NCBI GenBank assembly: GCA_020086605.1
Contig: JACBWW010000003.1
Location: 57,955,847 to 58,019,846 of the forward strand
DNA: 64,000 bases
Reading direction: 5' to 3'
Source: Lanius collurio
Lineage: Eukaryota > Chordata > Aves > Passeriformes > Laniidae
Each line of letters starts with the position of its first letter. The stretch's first letter is position 1. The position numbers were made by a program, and so were the translations under genes. The notes under the pieces are model-generated. The model made no database searches. It had not been told where the DNA came from and saw nothing but the letters and a program-made list of their open reading frames with translations. Of the stretch, positions 24,943 to 39,900 are shown piece by piece.

Positions 24943-27900
24943 GTAGGTCTCAGTTCAAGCTTTATTTACAGTGTCACATATATTGCACACAGGGAAAAAT
25001 ACTTTATTGCTACAGTTTTCATCAGTTAAAGAAAAATGCCACCAATGGTAGATTTTACCTATCTGAACTTCTCTAGGATCACTAGGATTTTCTGCTTCAA
25101 AACTAAGCTTTTGTTTTGGAAAAATTTGTATTTGTATGGCCAGACAAAACAGCATTTCCTACAGAAATGCAGCACTGAGATTCCATTGCAAGCATTTGGA
25201 GGGCATTTCAGCTCATTTGGAGTAGGCTTATATAATAAACAGCCCACCTTTTTTGGTACAGTGACTGGATGGTGAACTGCCCAAAACTGGTACCTTTCTG
25301 TTGTAGTGAAAGGTTCATAAGCCTTTTCCCTTTGGGGTTTTGTACACTCCTTCTCTTTCAGGGAATTCAGCTAATTCAAATACTTGAGTGTTGTCACTTA
25401 ACCTGTCTCCAGCAAAACCACTGCTGCTCCTGCTTCAGGTGTTCCTGGTACCAGAATACTCCTTTTTAGTATCTCACACCTCAAAGTTTCTTTTAAAGAG
25501 TGATCTTCCCATTTTGTTCTCCAATTCTCTTTCTGCTCTTAAAGCAAAGTCAAGCATATTCTGCAACATGTCTGTTTTTAGCGCAAACTTGGTTTAGGAA
25601 TATAAAATCCCTTGTCATGTCATTTCAAATCCAGCTGAAGAGGCATGAAATATTCAGCGTTAATTTGTATTTAATCAGCTATCAGCAGTTCCTCTTACAT
25701 CAGGTAATCCCGATTAATGAGCATTTAACAAAAATATGCTGCTTTGCAGTTAAATTTCTAATCACAAAGGCCATAACATTACAGATTTGTCCCAGCTTGG
25801 GAAGGATGGAGAGAAGAAGACGACCTATAAAGTATCAAAGTAGGGGAATGATTTTAGTCACAGTGAAAACTACCATCAAAAGATGCTACTCATTGCCTCC
25901 TGCCCTCTCTGCAAAGGAAAAACTTGCAACCTGAAGAGCACAGTCAGGAGAAAAGGCAAGGATTCTGAGATACTATGCAAAATTTAAGGGCCAAATAAAA
26001 CCAAGGGATACTATTCACAGCTACACTGAAGCAAATAGTTGCAACAGACAGTTGAAAAGCAAAACCAAAAAAAAAGAATAATATTAACAAACAATAACTT
26101 TTGCCAATTTGTGTCAAGGCAGCACTTAAGATAAGCAAGTGCCTGTCGAGTTAATGTGTTGGTGGTTTTTTTTCTGAAAATATTGTAAGAAGCCCTATTT
26201 CTCTCTCTTGCAGAAGGGGAAATCTAAAAAAGACCCAAACCAAGTTCACTCCGTTAATGCATAGGCTTTGTTTTAACAATTGTTCCTCCACCCTATTCAG
26301 CCCCTCTCATTCATGGTCCTCTTGTCAGACAACTGCATAGATTAACAATTTCCTTAAAAGCTGGATGGAAGCTGTAAAATCTTTTCACTCATGCTGCTTG
26401 GCAAGAGCTTCACAGAGCAGCTCTATCACTGCCTATAGCCCAAACAGGATTGAATGTCCAGGGGCCCGAGTGACCATTTAAGAAACTCAACATGTGCAAG
26501 TTCCTTCAATACACTCAATCAAAAACACTTCCTTCATACTGCTACACTGCAGTATGAAAAGCTCCTTATTCAGTACCAGAAATGGATTTTTTTTCAAGTA
26601 TAATTGATCATTTCATTAAACAGAAAAATTGTTTTATTTCCACTGTTCCACTGTCAGGACACATAGCAGCATGTTGCCAAATTCGAATGGTTAAATCTCC
26701 TTGTAACTACTGAAGCCACAACTACTGAAATAGGATTTTGGTTTACTGAAAGGAAGGCCTAAGCCCACTGGAGACCACTGTGCCCCCTTCAGTCCTGCAC
26801 TGCTCCCACTTCTGACTGCTCAGCATTTCCTGCTGTAGTTCCTCCTCTCTGACAACCCATTCTTGCAGGCTGGCTTCAGGTGAGAAAGGGAAGCAAGAGC
26901 CAGCAGCAATAGCTGTGGAGCAATTCTTGATGGGAGAATTCCATCTGGCAGAACTGCCATATGTAACAGTGGATTGAAGGGATGATGGAAACCTCCAGAA
27001 AAACAGTGGAAGCACATAATATGCCCACACTGGGCAAAGAATTAAGCCTGGTGTGACGGAACTGGAGAGAAAGGCGGCTGCTGCACAGGAGCACTGGGCA
27101 GAACTGCACACAGAAAGGACAAGGGTGCTCAACTGGGAGCACATGCAAAAAAAGCTGCAGAAAACATGGCCCCTTTGGAAGATCTCTACAGCTTTCAAGG
27201 CAACAATTCCTTATACATGATCTAGATTAACCCAATTCAGTCCACAAAACCTGTCAGGAGAGATTTTTTTCTTTTTAAATAACAGATCCCCAAACTGTAA
27301 CCTATGGTATAAATAGCACAGCTGAGAAAAACCAAATAAACTGCCATCTCAGTTTACAGACAAGATTTGTTCACTAATTAATTTTCTTTACTTCAATAGA
27401 CCTTTGTGGAGTAAATTAACACTGTTTCTTTGACAGTCTAATGTGAATAGCAGGTGAACAACAAAAGAGTAAGCTCATTCCCAGGAGATATCCTTGCCTG
27501 CCCTCCACACACTGTGTTGGCATAGCTTTGTAGGATGATGAATTCAAAAGAAGGAAGCAGACAATAAACCTACTTGTTCCTGCTAAATTAGGGAGACTCC
27601 ACATCTTCATTTAAGCGACCATCCCTGACTTCATTAGTTTTGTCACTTCGGGGGAAGGTGGAATTAGTACAGCACCTGATTAAATCTTGCTCTCCATACA
27701 AAATTCATGCTCAAAAAAACCATTATCCATAAAGATGCAAAGAGCCTTCTGTGAATCGCATGGTGCTTGCTTTTCCTTGGCGTACATGTTTCAACAGGCA
27801 GAGTCACAGCCAATGCTTCCCAAGCACTCATTTGAGCTACAAGGAAGAAAACTTCTGAGAAATTTATTAATGGCTATGTCCTCAGGAGAAAAGGGTAAAG

Positions 27901-30900
27901 CCACTGACACAGGGCTTAATAGGTTTTACTGAGGGGGTCAGAGTACTCCATTCAAGACAGCTTGCTGAAATACTGAGGCAGAACAGGCAGTTATTATCAG
28001 ATACAGCAGTGTCTACATAGGGGCTCCAAGTTAAATAATTTTGCAGTCTTTGCCACCATTAAAGCAAGACTGACACTCACAGCCCAGGTAAGCCCTGTGT
28101 CAGAGCTGGCTACATGCCTTCACAAGCAGGCAACAGGGATGACTCAGGGCAGGATGCAGAGGTCAGCCCATCCTGAGATTCTGCCCAAACCCTCAGCTGC
28201 TGACCCAATAACCCACACTCCAGCTCTCCACCTTGCTTCAGTCAGACAATTGCATCCCAAGGACACTACTGAAGTGACCACCTGGGGTGGCCTGAGATGC
28301 CATTTCATTTCTCCTTTAATTGGTAACCTATACAGCATCTTCAAAAGCCCAGACAAATGTAGATTTCACAAGTTAACATGCAGGTTATTCCAACTCAAAA
28401 GCTTTGTCTGAATTCCATTTAGGAGTAACTCCACCTGGTCTGTATACCTAACACTGTTGTATAGATATGAAACACAGCATTTAAAAATCACATTACACAC
28501 ATCATCTTTGCCTGTGCTTGATTTTGCTTAATCGAAAACACAGAAAGCATGGGAGAGACAGTAATGTGGATTTAAGGTGATGTATCCTCCCTAACACAGT
28601 TCACAACAGACTGCCAGACACAACAGCCCATCATAAGACACATCTGAAATGCACAGTATACAAAATGAGTTGACAAAAAAATGAGCCATAAAGATCCATA
28701 AAGATAACTAAGTGTCAGAAGGCTTATGGTAGCTTACAAACAATTCTGGTGTCAGACATAAGACAGCACACACATTGAGCAGTCAAAATAATCCCTGCAG
28801 AGCTTCTGGCAGGCTACTCTTCATAGTAAGGCAGCTATGGAAAAACAGGGAGAAAGCAACATAACCAGTGTCCTACAAAGACAGGAGAACATACAAATAC
28901 TAGAATTCACTAATAGCTCCATAGCAAGCAAAACTTGAGAATTTTATATCTCACTAAAATGATGCAGACTACTTTTTCCTCTTATGAACATATATTACCA
29001 AAACTTTAATTTTCATTTAAAAGAGGAAATTCTCCTGTGATTTGAAGAATTGGTAGTCTCAGAATTATTCAAAAATTCCTAGTTATTCGCTTCTGCACAG
29101 CTGAGTAAGTTCTCTTTCCTTTATTTCCAGGACAGAAATGAAACCACGCGTTTAAGGTCAAATAATTACACTGAAACTCAACAGTTTGAGCTTCAAGTGT
29201 ACATCATGCAGTTAATAATACTGATGCCAAGACACATTCCAAAGTTAAAACTATTTGCCTCCAGAAGACTGCAGCTCTGCTTCCATGCAACATTGGAGCA
29301 TTCTATTGACACCCTGACCATTTTCAACATCACAGTATTTCTTTTTTCATTCATCAGAATAGCATCAGTAACAGGACTTAAGCATGCTAATCCTTACAGG
29401 TTTGAGCTGAAGAACCACTAAATATGATTAAAAATGTGCCTCTAGTATTTATTCATGTACTAGAAGCTAATTTTGTGAGTCAATTAAGATCATCCAGTTA
29501 ACGAAGAGTTGCAGAGATGGAGAAGACTCACACATAACCTTGCTTGTCCCACAGCAAATATTTGGCACAGGTTTAAAGTATTATCAGTCCAAGACAATGC
29601 ATTCACTGAAGTGTAGTTTACCAAACAGAACACTGACCAGCTTTTCCTCTGATAATTACCCCAAAGTCATAGAAAGGATTTCCATTTGTGAACACTTTCT
29701 TCTGTCAGTGTTGTATCACAGCTTTCAAACACTGGACTTGGTATTTCATGCTCAGTACTGTGGCATGGTTTAGCAACTTCCCTTAAAATACAGGTTTTCA
29801 AATTAATTGTAAGTATTACAGAAGGGCTAATTTTTATCCTTCTCACCTTTTTAAATATTATTTATTAATAACAATTGGGAATAGTGTGTGCCCCAATTCC
29901 ACAGACTTCGCTCACACTGCAGAAATTCTGACTCCCACCAGATCATTACTGACCTTCAAGCCCTCATTCACTTAGCTTCTTGGAGCTCAGGAATCTGTGC
30001 CTGAATTTACTGTAAATGCAGCAATAAGAAGAAAGTAGCTTTTGTTTTTAAAAAAAAAGTAAAATGAAACTGCGAAATACTTACTCCATTTAGCCATACA
30101 ATAAGCATATTCCTATGTTTCAAAGACAAATGTAGAAGCAGTAAATATGCCAATCATTTGAATACTCTTACATTAGACAGGTTTAAAGTTTAACTATGAG
30201 CAGAGAAGAATGTATTTGATGCTGGACTTGAAGTAACATGATGAGTATCTTCTCCAGTTCCCTTTTGAAACAGAGCTACTCCTTTGAGAGCGACTCAAGT
30301 GAGAGATGAAGAGGCAGGACACAGATGACATGTTCTCTGGATTAGCTGTGGAGCAGGTTTCCATAGCAGGGTGAGAAGGGCACGTACGTACAGTTACAGC
30401 CGGACTGAGGCAGGACTATCTTTTCCTATTTCTAATGAGAGGATGTTCTTAATACAATACAAAGGAGGAGAACAATTAAGTTCAGATCATGTATCTTATA
30501 GAAACTTGGTCAGAAGTGCACAGTCCTTGCAAAAAATCTGATAATTCTTGTAATGGATGTCAGAAGCAAGTTCTTTTGACTTATAACCTTTTTGCCATAC
30601 AGAGAAACAGGAATAAAACACAACCTGGAATTATTTCTTCACTTTCAAGTAAAGATGCCACCTATCTTTTGACCTCAGATAGCTTGTGTTTTCCCCTTGG
30701 ATACACAACAGTCAACCAAGGCACTGAATTACATTATGGAAACCAGAAATTAACCCATGGAATGATGACTGAAACAGCCCTGTCTCTTCTACTATTGACA
30801 ACAGAGGTACATTAAAAGAAGATTCTCATGTGACCAGAACCAGTGGACCAGTTCTGCTTTCTAAGAGTTTTAACTGTTAAAGTTATAAGCAAGCTATACA

Positions 30901-31108
30901 AACTCTGCAAGAAGTTAAAGCTTGTAACTATAGGAGAGAAGGTGCATATCCTAACTACAAGGACAGTTTAAGTTCTCCCTTGGGCAGAGCTCTCTCCTAA
31001 GCAAAGACTAAACACAAAAGACTTTCCCATACCATAAAAATTCTTTCTCACCAGGCTCTACTGTGATTAGTCTTTCCTAGATACACACCTTAAGCCCCTA
31101 TTCAAAAC

Positions 31109-31164
31109 ATGTCCCAGCTTCAGTGTCCTTCATACTTTTACTTATAAAATGTCCCAGCTTCAGT
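31109..31164. repeat. 16-bp direct repeat pair, 40-bp period
   Basis: The 16-mer ATGTCCCAGCTTCAGT occurs exactly at 31,109-31,124 and again at 31,149-31,164, with unrelated sequence between them. Confidence 0.8.
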
Positions 31165-34100
31165 TGGGAGGGAGGCATGAGCCTGGCTCTCAGGCTGATG
31201 ATCAGTTCAAGACTCCTTAAATAGAGGGTCAAGTCAGGTGTCCTTTATGCTAGCCATCATCATGCCAACAAGTCTGTAATTTAAAAATTCTGAAGGGGGA
31301 AAAGAGACTTGGAAAGATGCTATGAAGCCCTTGCCACGGGTAGTTGGCCAATATATCCTTTTTTCCCCCCATTTTCTAATCAGTTGTATTTAGATAAGTT
31401 ATCTAGTCCACAGAGAGGCAGGCATTAGTTCCAGCTCTTAGTGATGTTTACAGTACCTAACTTTATCTGATGTATAAACAGTTTAAGCTCTTAGCTTAGG
31501 CAGTCTGAATGATCGTTTTAGGATCCAATATTTGCTTTAAAAAAAAAGAAAAAAAATACTGCAAAGATGTGTGAGACCTTGAGTAGAAAGTCTCACCCTC
31601 AGAAGGTTGTCTGCCGATTCTCTCAGCTTTTATATCCACTTCTCATTACCGGAGACATTAAAGGCAACTGGACTCCTATTTCTGCACAGGAAATCTGATG
31701 AATTTTAAGCCATTTGTGCACTCCCACATCCTCTCATTTAAGTCTGTACTGAGAAAGCACAAGATCTTTGTTCAAAGGGTACTTGTAGATGCCATCATCT
31801 CCAGAGGCATTTTCCTACATTTAATGTGCAAGTTACAACCTCAGTCAAAACAGGAGCACAACAATTTTTCTGTATTACCCTGCATTTGGAGTAACAAAGG
31901 AAGCATTTAAGAACAAGTCTTCATTTTTCTGCTTAAGCAAAAAAAACCAAACTCTAATGTTCAAATATTCACACGCATGTTCTAGAGACTGCAGCAAGGC
32001 AGTTAGTTCATGCTTTTGAAATCAAACTACCCTGGAACACAAGTCAAATTGAAAAACAAAAAAATACCCAAAAAACTTTTGCTTTAGAGACCTGTCACAC
32101 TACAAAGGTGTTTTGCTATTCTAAGGCTAGAAAGACTTACTTCAGAATAAGAGATTCTGAAGAACCCCTTTTCATGAAGAAATGCAGCCAGAAAACTCAA
32201 GTTAAATACACAGATGAAGAAAAAGAACTGCTACACAAAATTGTAGGATCATGGCCAGCATAATTCTGGTAGACAGGAAGTTGCTGTGTTTAAGTAAAAG
32301 TCCAACAACAGACATGCAATTCCCTCCATCCAACTACCACTAATTTGCAGGTGGATGCCAGCGCATTCAACAAGATTATCATCAGTTCAAGCACTTCAAG
32401 CATCCTGAAAATGTTCTAGGACCATCAGCTTCAAGAGTATCATTGGAAACCAGGGATAAATTGTACTAGTATGTGTAACTAGACTTGAAATTAAGGTGCC
32501 TGGCTTGTGCAAATGCCAAATTTAGATCAGGGACTCCATCAAACCATGTGATAAGAGAGTTGCTCTGCAGGCAGAGCATGCTTTAGGCTGTTCCTCCATG
32601 AGAAACCCACAGGGCCCATTACCACACCGTGTAACCAGAGCATGGGCAGTGCCACATATGAGGTTAATGTTCAACCAAATGAAAGGCAGAGGCTCCCAAG
32701 CTCCTCAGAAAGACGGTAACAGTGTGACAGGAATTGTGTAAGAGAAGCCCAGCAGCAAGCTCCAGCTTGGCGAGAGGTACAAACGAAGGTGTGTGCACAT
32801 TCACCATCGATGCATAACTTCTAGGAAGGAGCTGGATCCATCACGTGGTGCTGTAGTACTCATCTGTTCAAGGACCATGACTCAGTGCCTAGAGGGTGTG
32901 TTGGATTTAGTACAGATGCACAGAATAATTGCATACCACATACGTGTCTGGCTGCTGACAGAAGAAGGCTACACACACACACAAGAGCACTCAGGGAAGT
33001 TAAATCATCTGCTCTAACAGGCCTTGCTGGCCTCACTCAGTGCAACTACAGAAAGCTTCCATATCTCTCTTGGAAGGAGTCTCAAATTGAAGGCAGTTAA
33101 CTTTCACAAGGTTTAGTTGGAGGGTCACCATTCCCAGCATGGGCTAGAACAAACATTACCTACTATGGAATTATCTGTATTGCCATTCATGAACTTACAC
33201 AATTTATCAGGGACATCTCATGTGGCAAAGACACTGACAAAGAACTGGATGATTTATGGGTGTTCTTACAGTAGAAATCTCCTATAACAGGAACTTTCCA
33301 ACAACAGACATTTTCCAGCAATCTCTGAATACTGGAATGTGACAAAAACAAGACAGAGGAAGTAAGAAGACTTACATAACAATAAATCTTGTTAATAAAG
33401 ATATGCTTGTCACTGTGGCTGAACTAGAAAATTTCTCTTGCCTTACAGTATTGTCATAAGCACCACAGAAAGCTCACTAACAAAGGGAGGGCTGACTTCA
33501 TAAAGAGCAATGCAAAACCCCTTTAGCTGATCAAGAGGCTTCCAGTAGCTTTTTTTGTCTTTCCATAAAAGTTAATCTCACTTTTAATATTAGTAAAAAG
33601 ACAAATATAAACTTACTCATTGCCTTATCACTCAAATCTAGAAATGGATGTTGGTCTTCTGGGCCTCTATCTCATATTTTCATGGAAATTGTTATTTTCT
33701 TAAAAATACAAGTATCAGCAAAAATAGTATTAAAAAGAAAGCCACCAGCCATGACTAAGATCTTCCAGATCTGAAAATACGAGGTTTCACCTGGATGTAC
33801 TTTCAGTTAATGTATCACTGCAGAGAAACTACAGGAGTCCCATATTCTATTACTAACCTTGCTTCTATCTTATAAACATGTTTTATTAGGAGTCATTCAA
33901 CTACTGAAACTCAGTCCAGTGCTGCAGTAACTAGAGAAACATGCATTTGATCCCTGTTTTTACTACAACTTCCTATTTGCTTCCAGGTAATTAACACTGC
34001 CACACCTCAGTTCCTTATCTTTCTTAGTGATGAGGCCAAACATTCAACACTAAGAAGAGAAGGACTTTAGCCAGGTGTGTTGTCTTTGCATTCTGCTACA

Positions 34101-34507
34101 GCAAGAGTTGGTAAGGGCAGCAATGGATAAAGGCATAAGCACAGAAGAGGCTGTTTAGGGACTCTCCTCGCAGTCAGGGAGAATACTCTGGGTGAAGCAC
34201 ACATGCAGAATACCTCCAAAATCTCTGCACTGCATCACATTACAGACAGAAGTTGCTGAAGCAGTACAGGCTCCAAAAACCAGATACTGCATTCCTATCC
34301 AGCAACTCTCATCCATCAGCCTGAAAAATAATGGAAGTTACTATTTTACTGCTGAAAACTTGAGCTTCTTAAGCCTTTAAGTTAAGGCCCAACAGACAGT
34401 AAGAAGTTAACTAATCATTTGAGACAGTCTAGTCTAATCCTGGACATAAACAGTAACTTCAGCTCAATATGCATGCCATAAATTAAAAAATCTCTCATTA
34501 AGACTAT

Positions 34508-34547
34508 TTTGAATTATAAAATCATTCTTTGAATTATAAAATCATTC
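34508..34547. repeat. Perfect 20-bp tandem duplication
   Basis: The 20-mer TTTGAATTATAAAATCATTC is repeated head to tail (34,508-34,527 and 34,528-34,547) without mismatch, suggesting a recent slippage duplication or an assembly artefact. Confidence 0.9.
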
Positions 34548-34607
34548 AAGTGTTCCAAACTGCTGATCAAATTATCCTTTCATAGAGATAACAAATGAAA
34601 GTAATTT

Positions 34608-34621
34608 AAAAAAAAAAAAAA
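34608..34621. repeat. Poly-A run
   Basis: Fourteen consecutive A on the plus strand, not followed by any recognisable retroposon boundary. Confidence 0.85.
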
Positions 34622-36961
34622 GAAAATATACACATGTCAAACAATGTGCTTGAGGGGAAAAAATAAAGTTTCGTCCAGATCAACCAACTTCAACATTGAC
34701 TACTGCTGGAATACAAGACAGGAGTGTCATAACACGTCCTGTAGTTAGAATACACTTACTAAAAAACAGTGCTGAAAACACTGGGACAATTTTCTAAGAT
34801 TAAAAATTAGTGTAGAAGTACAATTTGCATTTTAGCAGGTGTATTTAAGTCAATTTTATAGAAAAAGCTGCTCCCATGGAAGAAGACTTAGAGCAAAAGA
34901 AATTTGTACTAAGACCATTAACAGCATTCCCAAATTCCATCCTCTCTCATACAACAGCAATCTGTAACAAGTCTATGTAACTAGTGGAGAATAAACCACC
35001 CTTGAAAAAGTAAAACCAGCTTTTTGTTTTGCTGGTCAGCCAGAATATCCTCCATGATCATGAACACCACGCTTATGACTAAATAGAGAAGTCCTTCAGC
35101 AGTTCATGAGACCATGAAAAAAATTCTCAAGAACCAGGCAAGGAAATGAGTAGCTCAGAAAGGCAGCATCTCTAACACTGGTTCTGTGTCACATTCCTAA
35201 AAGATGGAAGTGCAGCTACTCATGCCCTTTGCTTTTGCCTACTTTGAAACCTGCAAATAAAACACAGCACAAAAGGGGATTCAAAACCTGTAACTTCAGT
35301 CACACAGACCTTGCCTAAAAGGTATCACATCCTGTTAATACCAGAATACAACAATAATAACAACTAATTCACTGAGAAACCCCATATTTGAGGCAGCTCC
35401 TGGAGCCCCATGTGCTGCCTTTGTGCACATACACGGCAGCACAAGAGCAACAACTCATGGTAGGAAATTAAACTCTGAGGAAAGAATGTCTTCCTTACCT
35501 CAAACTCCTGTACACACTACCAAAGTTTTGACTATCATAAAAAATTATCAAACAGTATTTTACAGACTTTTAATTTCTTCCACTGAGCACTCTCTGCCTG
35601 GAATGGGAAAGAGCAGCTTCAGCATTCACTTATGTCAAGGATCACTTTCCAAAAAGGTACACTGGGGTAGTGCCAAGCCACTGAAACAGATTTATTTCAG
35701 AAAACAGAGCTATAACTTTTCTACTAGACAATAAAAGCTACTGCTTAAAGGCAGTGATTCTCAACCTCCTTCCAACTGCAGCCCTTCCTAGTTTTTGGCA
35801 TAATAAGGCCATAGGCAGAACATTTACTTTACTTCCTCTAAGACATCCATCTGCAAGAGCAGGGGAATGGCAAATGGGATCATTCCCCAGTCCACAAACT
35901 CAAGTAGAATTACATCACACACAGAGTGACATGGAAATTCAAAAGACACAAGGTGAAAAGAAGTATACTTAAGATCAGATAGGGACAAAAAAAGGGATGA
36001 GGGAGAGAGGCAGAAAAAGAGATGTAGACAGAAACCAGCCCACTGATGGCTATGCCTGATCCATTCTACTCTTCTGAATGCTTTTCACTATAGTCACTGT
36101 AATCTGGGCTCCCACAAAGCTGCTGTCTCACACTCTCAAAAGAAGGACAGCTCTAGGATTCCTGGTTTAAATCAAATTAATATTTCAGGTTATTTCAATT
36201 CTATGACTGTCAAAGTTCCATTGTGTGTCCCAGCGAGTGAATAAAATGCTTAAATATGCACTACACGTTTCACACCCCTTTAGATATTTACCATGAAAAA
36301 AAAAAGTGAGGCAAAACATCATGTGTTCTGCACAAAAAATGCTGTAAATTACACTCAGCCACATCAGCACCCTTCACAAGTTAGCACTCAGAAAGATGCT
36401 CTGCAGAGAATAACATAACAGTTTAGTGTTTTCACCTGAATTTATTGCTACATTTCATCAGAAATCAGAGCTCCACATAAGTTTTCTTAACTATGAAATC
36501 TTTTGAAAGCTTGATTTTTTTATGTTATATTATCTGTGCCAATGTTCATGACTTTAAATCTGCTGCCAAGCTGCATGCCCCCTCACCCGGCTTCTTTGGT
36601 GTGCAAGCAGAGTTATCAGGCACACTCAGATCAGTAAAGCACTCAAGTGTTGCAACACAGTTTAAAGTCAACACCATAAACACCATTCTCAACATGTAAA
36701 TTCATAGCTTTCAGACTTCTCCTTAGTGTGCAGCTCTGAAGAATAAAAAACTTACTTTTGGCCTGTTTACTCTTTAAAAATGCCTAACTGGATATTTTAA
36801 TAGAAAATGAGCACTTCTGAAACGACTGACCCTCAAGACTGTTTCCACTTTCAAAAATTCTAACCAAGTCTACTTTTCTCTATTTATAGAATAGATACTC
36901 AGAGGCTAAAATGGACACTCTTTTAAAGTTAGAAAAACCAAGACCTGCCCACGTGCAATTT

Positions 36962-36975
36962 CCCCCCCCCCCCCC
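36962..36975. repeat. Poly-C run
   Basis: Fourteen consecutive C on the plus strand, unusual in this AT-rich intron. The CYRIB-sense strand would carry a G14 tract. Confidence 0.85.
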
Positions 36976-39900
36976 GCTTTCTGAAGGCAAAGAGCAAGCA
37001 ACTCCACATCCACAGCTTAGTTAGGAAAGACAAAAAAAGAAAAAAAAAGTCCTACAACTCTTTGAGAAGAGACTAGTATGAGTGTGGGAGAAATCTCTGT
37101 ATATGGAAGCAAGTCCCTGGGCAAATTATTCAAATATTAATAAACTTTGCACTCTACCTGAGGGGAAAATGAAGAATTATCTGCAGTTACCAGCCTTGCT
37201 CTTATAAACCTCTTAACTCAGAGCTACTCCAAACATTAATTTTTACAGCTGTACTGTATCACAGTTAAGACTAGGCAGACTTTTAGCCTACCACTGTTAC
37301 TTGACTAAAAGGGGAAGTTAAGCAAGTCCCAATATCTGTTCAGTCAGCCTAGATTAATGTACTTCGAGTTTTAAAAGATTCTTTAATTTACACTGTCTCT
37401 AGACAGCTATAATCACAAAGAAACACAGAAGACTATTCTTAACTGGCAGAGAAGTCTTGGCAGTTTGTTCCTTTCCATGTCAGAAAGGAGATAAAAATCA
37501 AAGAATGCCATTCCTGGATGCTTTCAGTGAGGAGATAACACACAAACTAAGAAGGATATTTTGTTGTACATATATGAACAGGTAAAGAAAAAGGGTAAAT
37601 TCTATACCTCCTTGTAGGTGAACAGAGCCTCCCACTATATTCTAACATACATACAAAAATAATATTAAACTGGCACAACTGTATAGAATTCAAAGGCAGG
37701 CATCAGGGCAATCAATCTCATGGTACTACTGAATCACACTGACAGTGAAGATTGCTTGTGACAAAGATCACAGGATTAAATTTATCTGTAAACTTATTTA
37801 AAGCATTTGCCTTCACAACTTTGACAGTAGGATATCTTATAAAAGGTACCTGCAAGACAGTAATTGGCTCCTACCTTAAAGATCTGTTCTGTCATCAGAC
37901 TTGAAAATTCCCATTTCTTCTCTCATCAAAAATAAGATTAACTGGCCTGAATTACCAGCTTTTTCTCTCCTTGAAAAACATCTAAAAGCAGGAAGGATGG
38001 TGGAATTTCCTAGGACAGTTACAGACATAACCCATTCAGGTCCCCACAAGTAACTTGTCAGTGACAACTGCTTATTGAAATTAGATTCGTAAGAATTATT
38101 GCTACTTCTTTACAAGCCTGATACCGTCAGAAGAAAAGCCTTGAGATACAAGGTTTTGAGACTTAAAACCCCTGAAATTGAAAATGAACATAATGGACTA
38201 TAAACTGTGAACAGAACCACTACAAATTTAGAAGGAGCTACTGGACAGAGGTAGTGGTAGGAGGCAATATTAACCACTTTATCACCTGCCCCCATTATCT
38301 CCCAGGGGAGACAGGAAGACACATCTTTTATTGCTGTACAGCACAGAAAGGTTAGCTCTGAGAAAGCAGGAAATTAAAAAAAACAGCATTATAAAAATCA
38401 GGAGGGGGGAAGGCTGTGATGCCAGGAACACAGTTAAAGCCATGCTGTAAATGATGAAACTGGTTCCAAAAAAGCAGCTGTAGTTATGGGTTATCTAGCA
38501 GCCTGCCTTTTCACCAAAGTCAAAATTCCATCAATGTCTGTGTTACAACAGAGACATGTACTTGCAGGATTAAATATCTGTATATACTTACACCTTTCCA
38601 CCATCTAACCATTAAAAACAAATCTCAACTTTCTTGTTTACAGATTAGAGTTAAAACAGCAACTTCCATCAACCACCTTTAATTCCAAAGGCATTGCCAT
38701 TCACACCAATGAATGTGGCTTTAGCCAAAGTCCAATCTCAAGCACAGCCCTTGACACAAAAAGTATTACAGTCAGTCAACATGTTACTGTTACATCCTCA
38801 AACAGAATTCAGTTTTACTTTTCATGTTTATTCAACATAATTCCTCCCAACTCCTAAGCATAAATCAAGATTTCTCTCCCACTGGCTTTACTCTTTTAGA
38901 ACTGTAACACCACAGAGATCATTAAGTGCTCAGAAGTTCCCCAGAAAACTCAGTTCTGCCACCATGAACACTTACATAGTGAGATTGTCTCATCTTCAGA
39001 ACTTACACTCCAGAGTTTTATTATCAGTTGAGTTTTGGTTTGGTTTCATTTTTTCTAACCTTCCACCCTATCTTCATCACAGCTGAGTCTACTGCTTTTA
39101 TTTAACGTCACTTCAAGCTGTATCATGGGAAGAAAACTACTGTCCATTCTTGTGAGATAATTTTACAGGTAGCTAACTAAGGTCAGGCCCAACCAAATGG
39201 AGCTTAATTATTTAAGAGATTAAAAAAAGAGATTAAAAAAAAATGTATTTTGTCCTTGTACAACACAGACAATAACAAAAAGAATTTTCTGATATGTGAT
39301 TTTTTTTTTCCTTTCCCCAGACACCTTTCATAGGACCATGCCAGTTAGTTTAACATTAGCCAGCAAAATGTGCTGTTGTGCAGTTGGGACAGTCATCTCC
39401 TGCTCATCTTTACACACCTGCACAAAAAGCTGCTACTCAGCAATCAAAATCTTTGTAATTGAAAAAAAAGTCACTTACAAATACTGCCAAATTATTGTTT
39501 CAGTTACATGCACAATTTATGTTGGTTTTACTTTAAGTTGAGAGTTTGTGTTTCTTGTGAACACAACACAACTACAAAGACTGTGAATCCCAATTTTGTT
39601 TAAACAGAACAGTCTGTCAGCACTATCTGGAAGACCAATACTTAACTCAAATTTGCTCTGAGACAACAGCTTAGTAAACCAAGGTCTTAAATAATGGCTA
39701 CAGTACAGAAACATATCATATTTGGAACAGATTTCTGAAAGGATCAGAAGTACAGCCTTGGTTTGAAAGAAATCTGATCCTGGAAGGATGTCCTGTTTAA
39801 CTTCTTGCTAGGACTTATGTTTTACATGAAATGCAAATCAACAAAAGGATCTTTAGGATATTCCACTAACTGCCAGCATTACATATGCCTGCAGTTTCCC

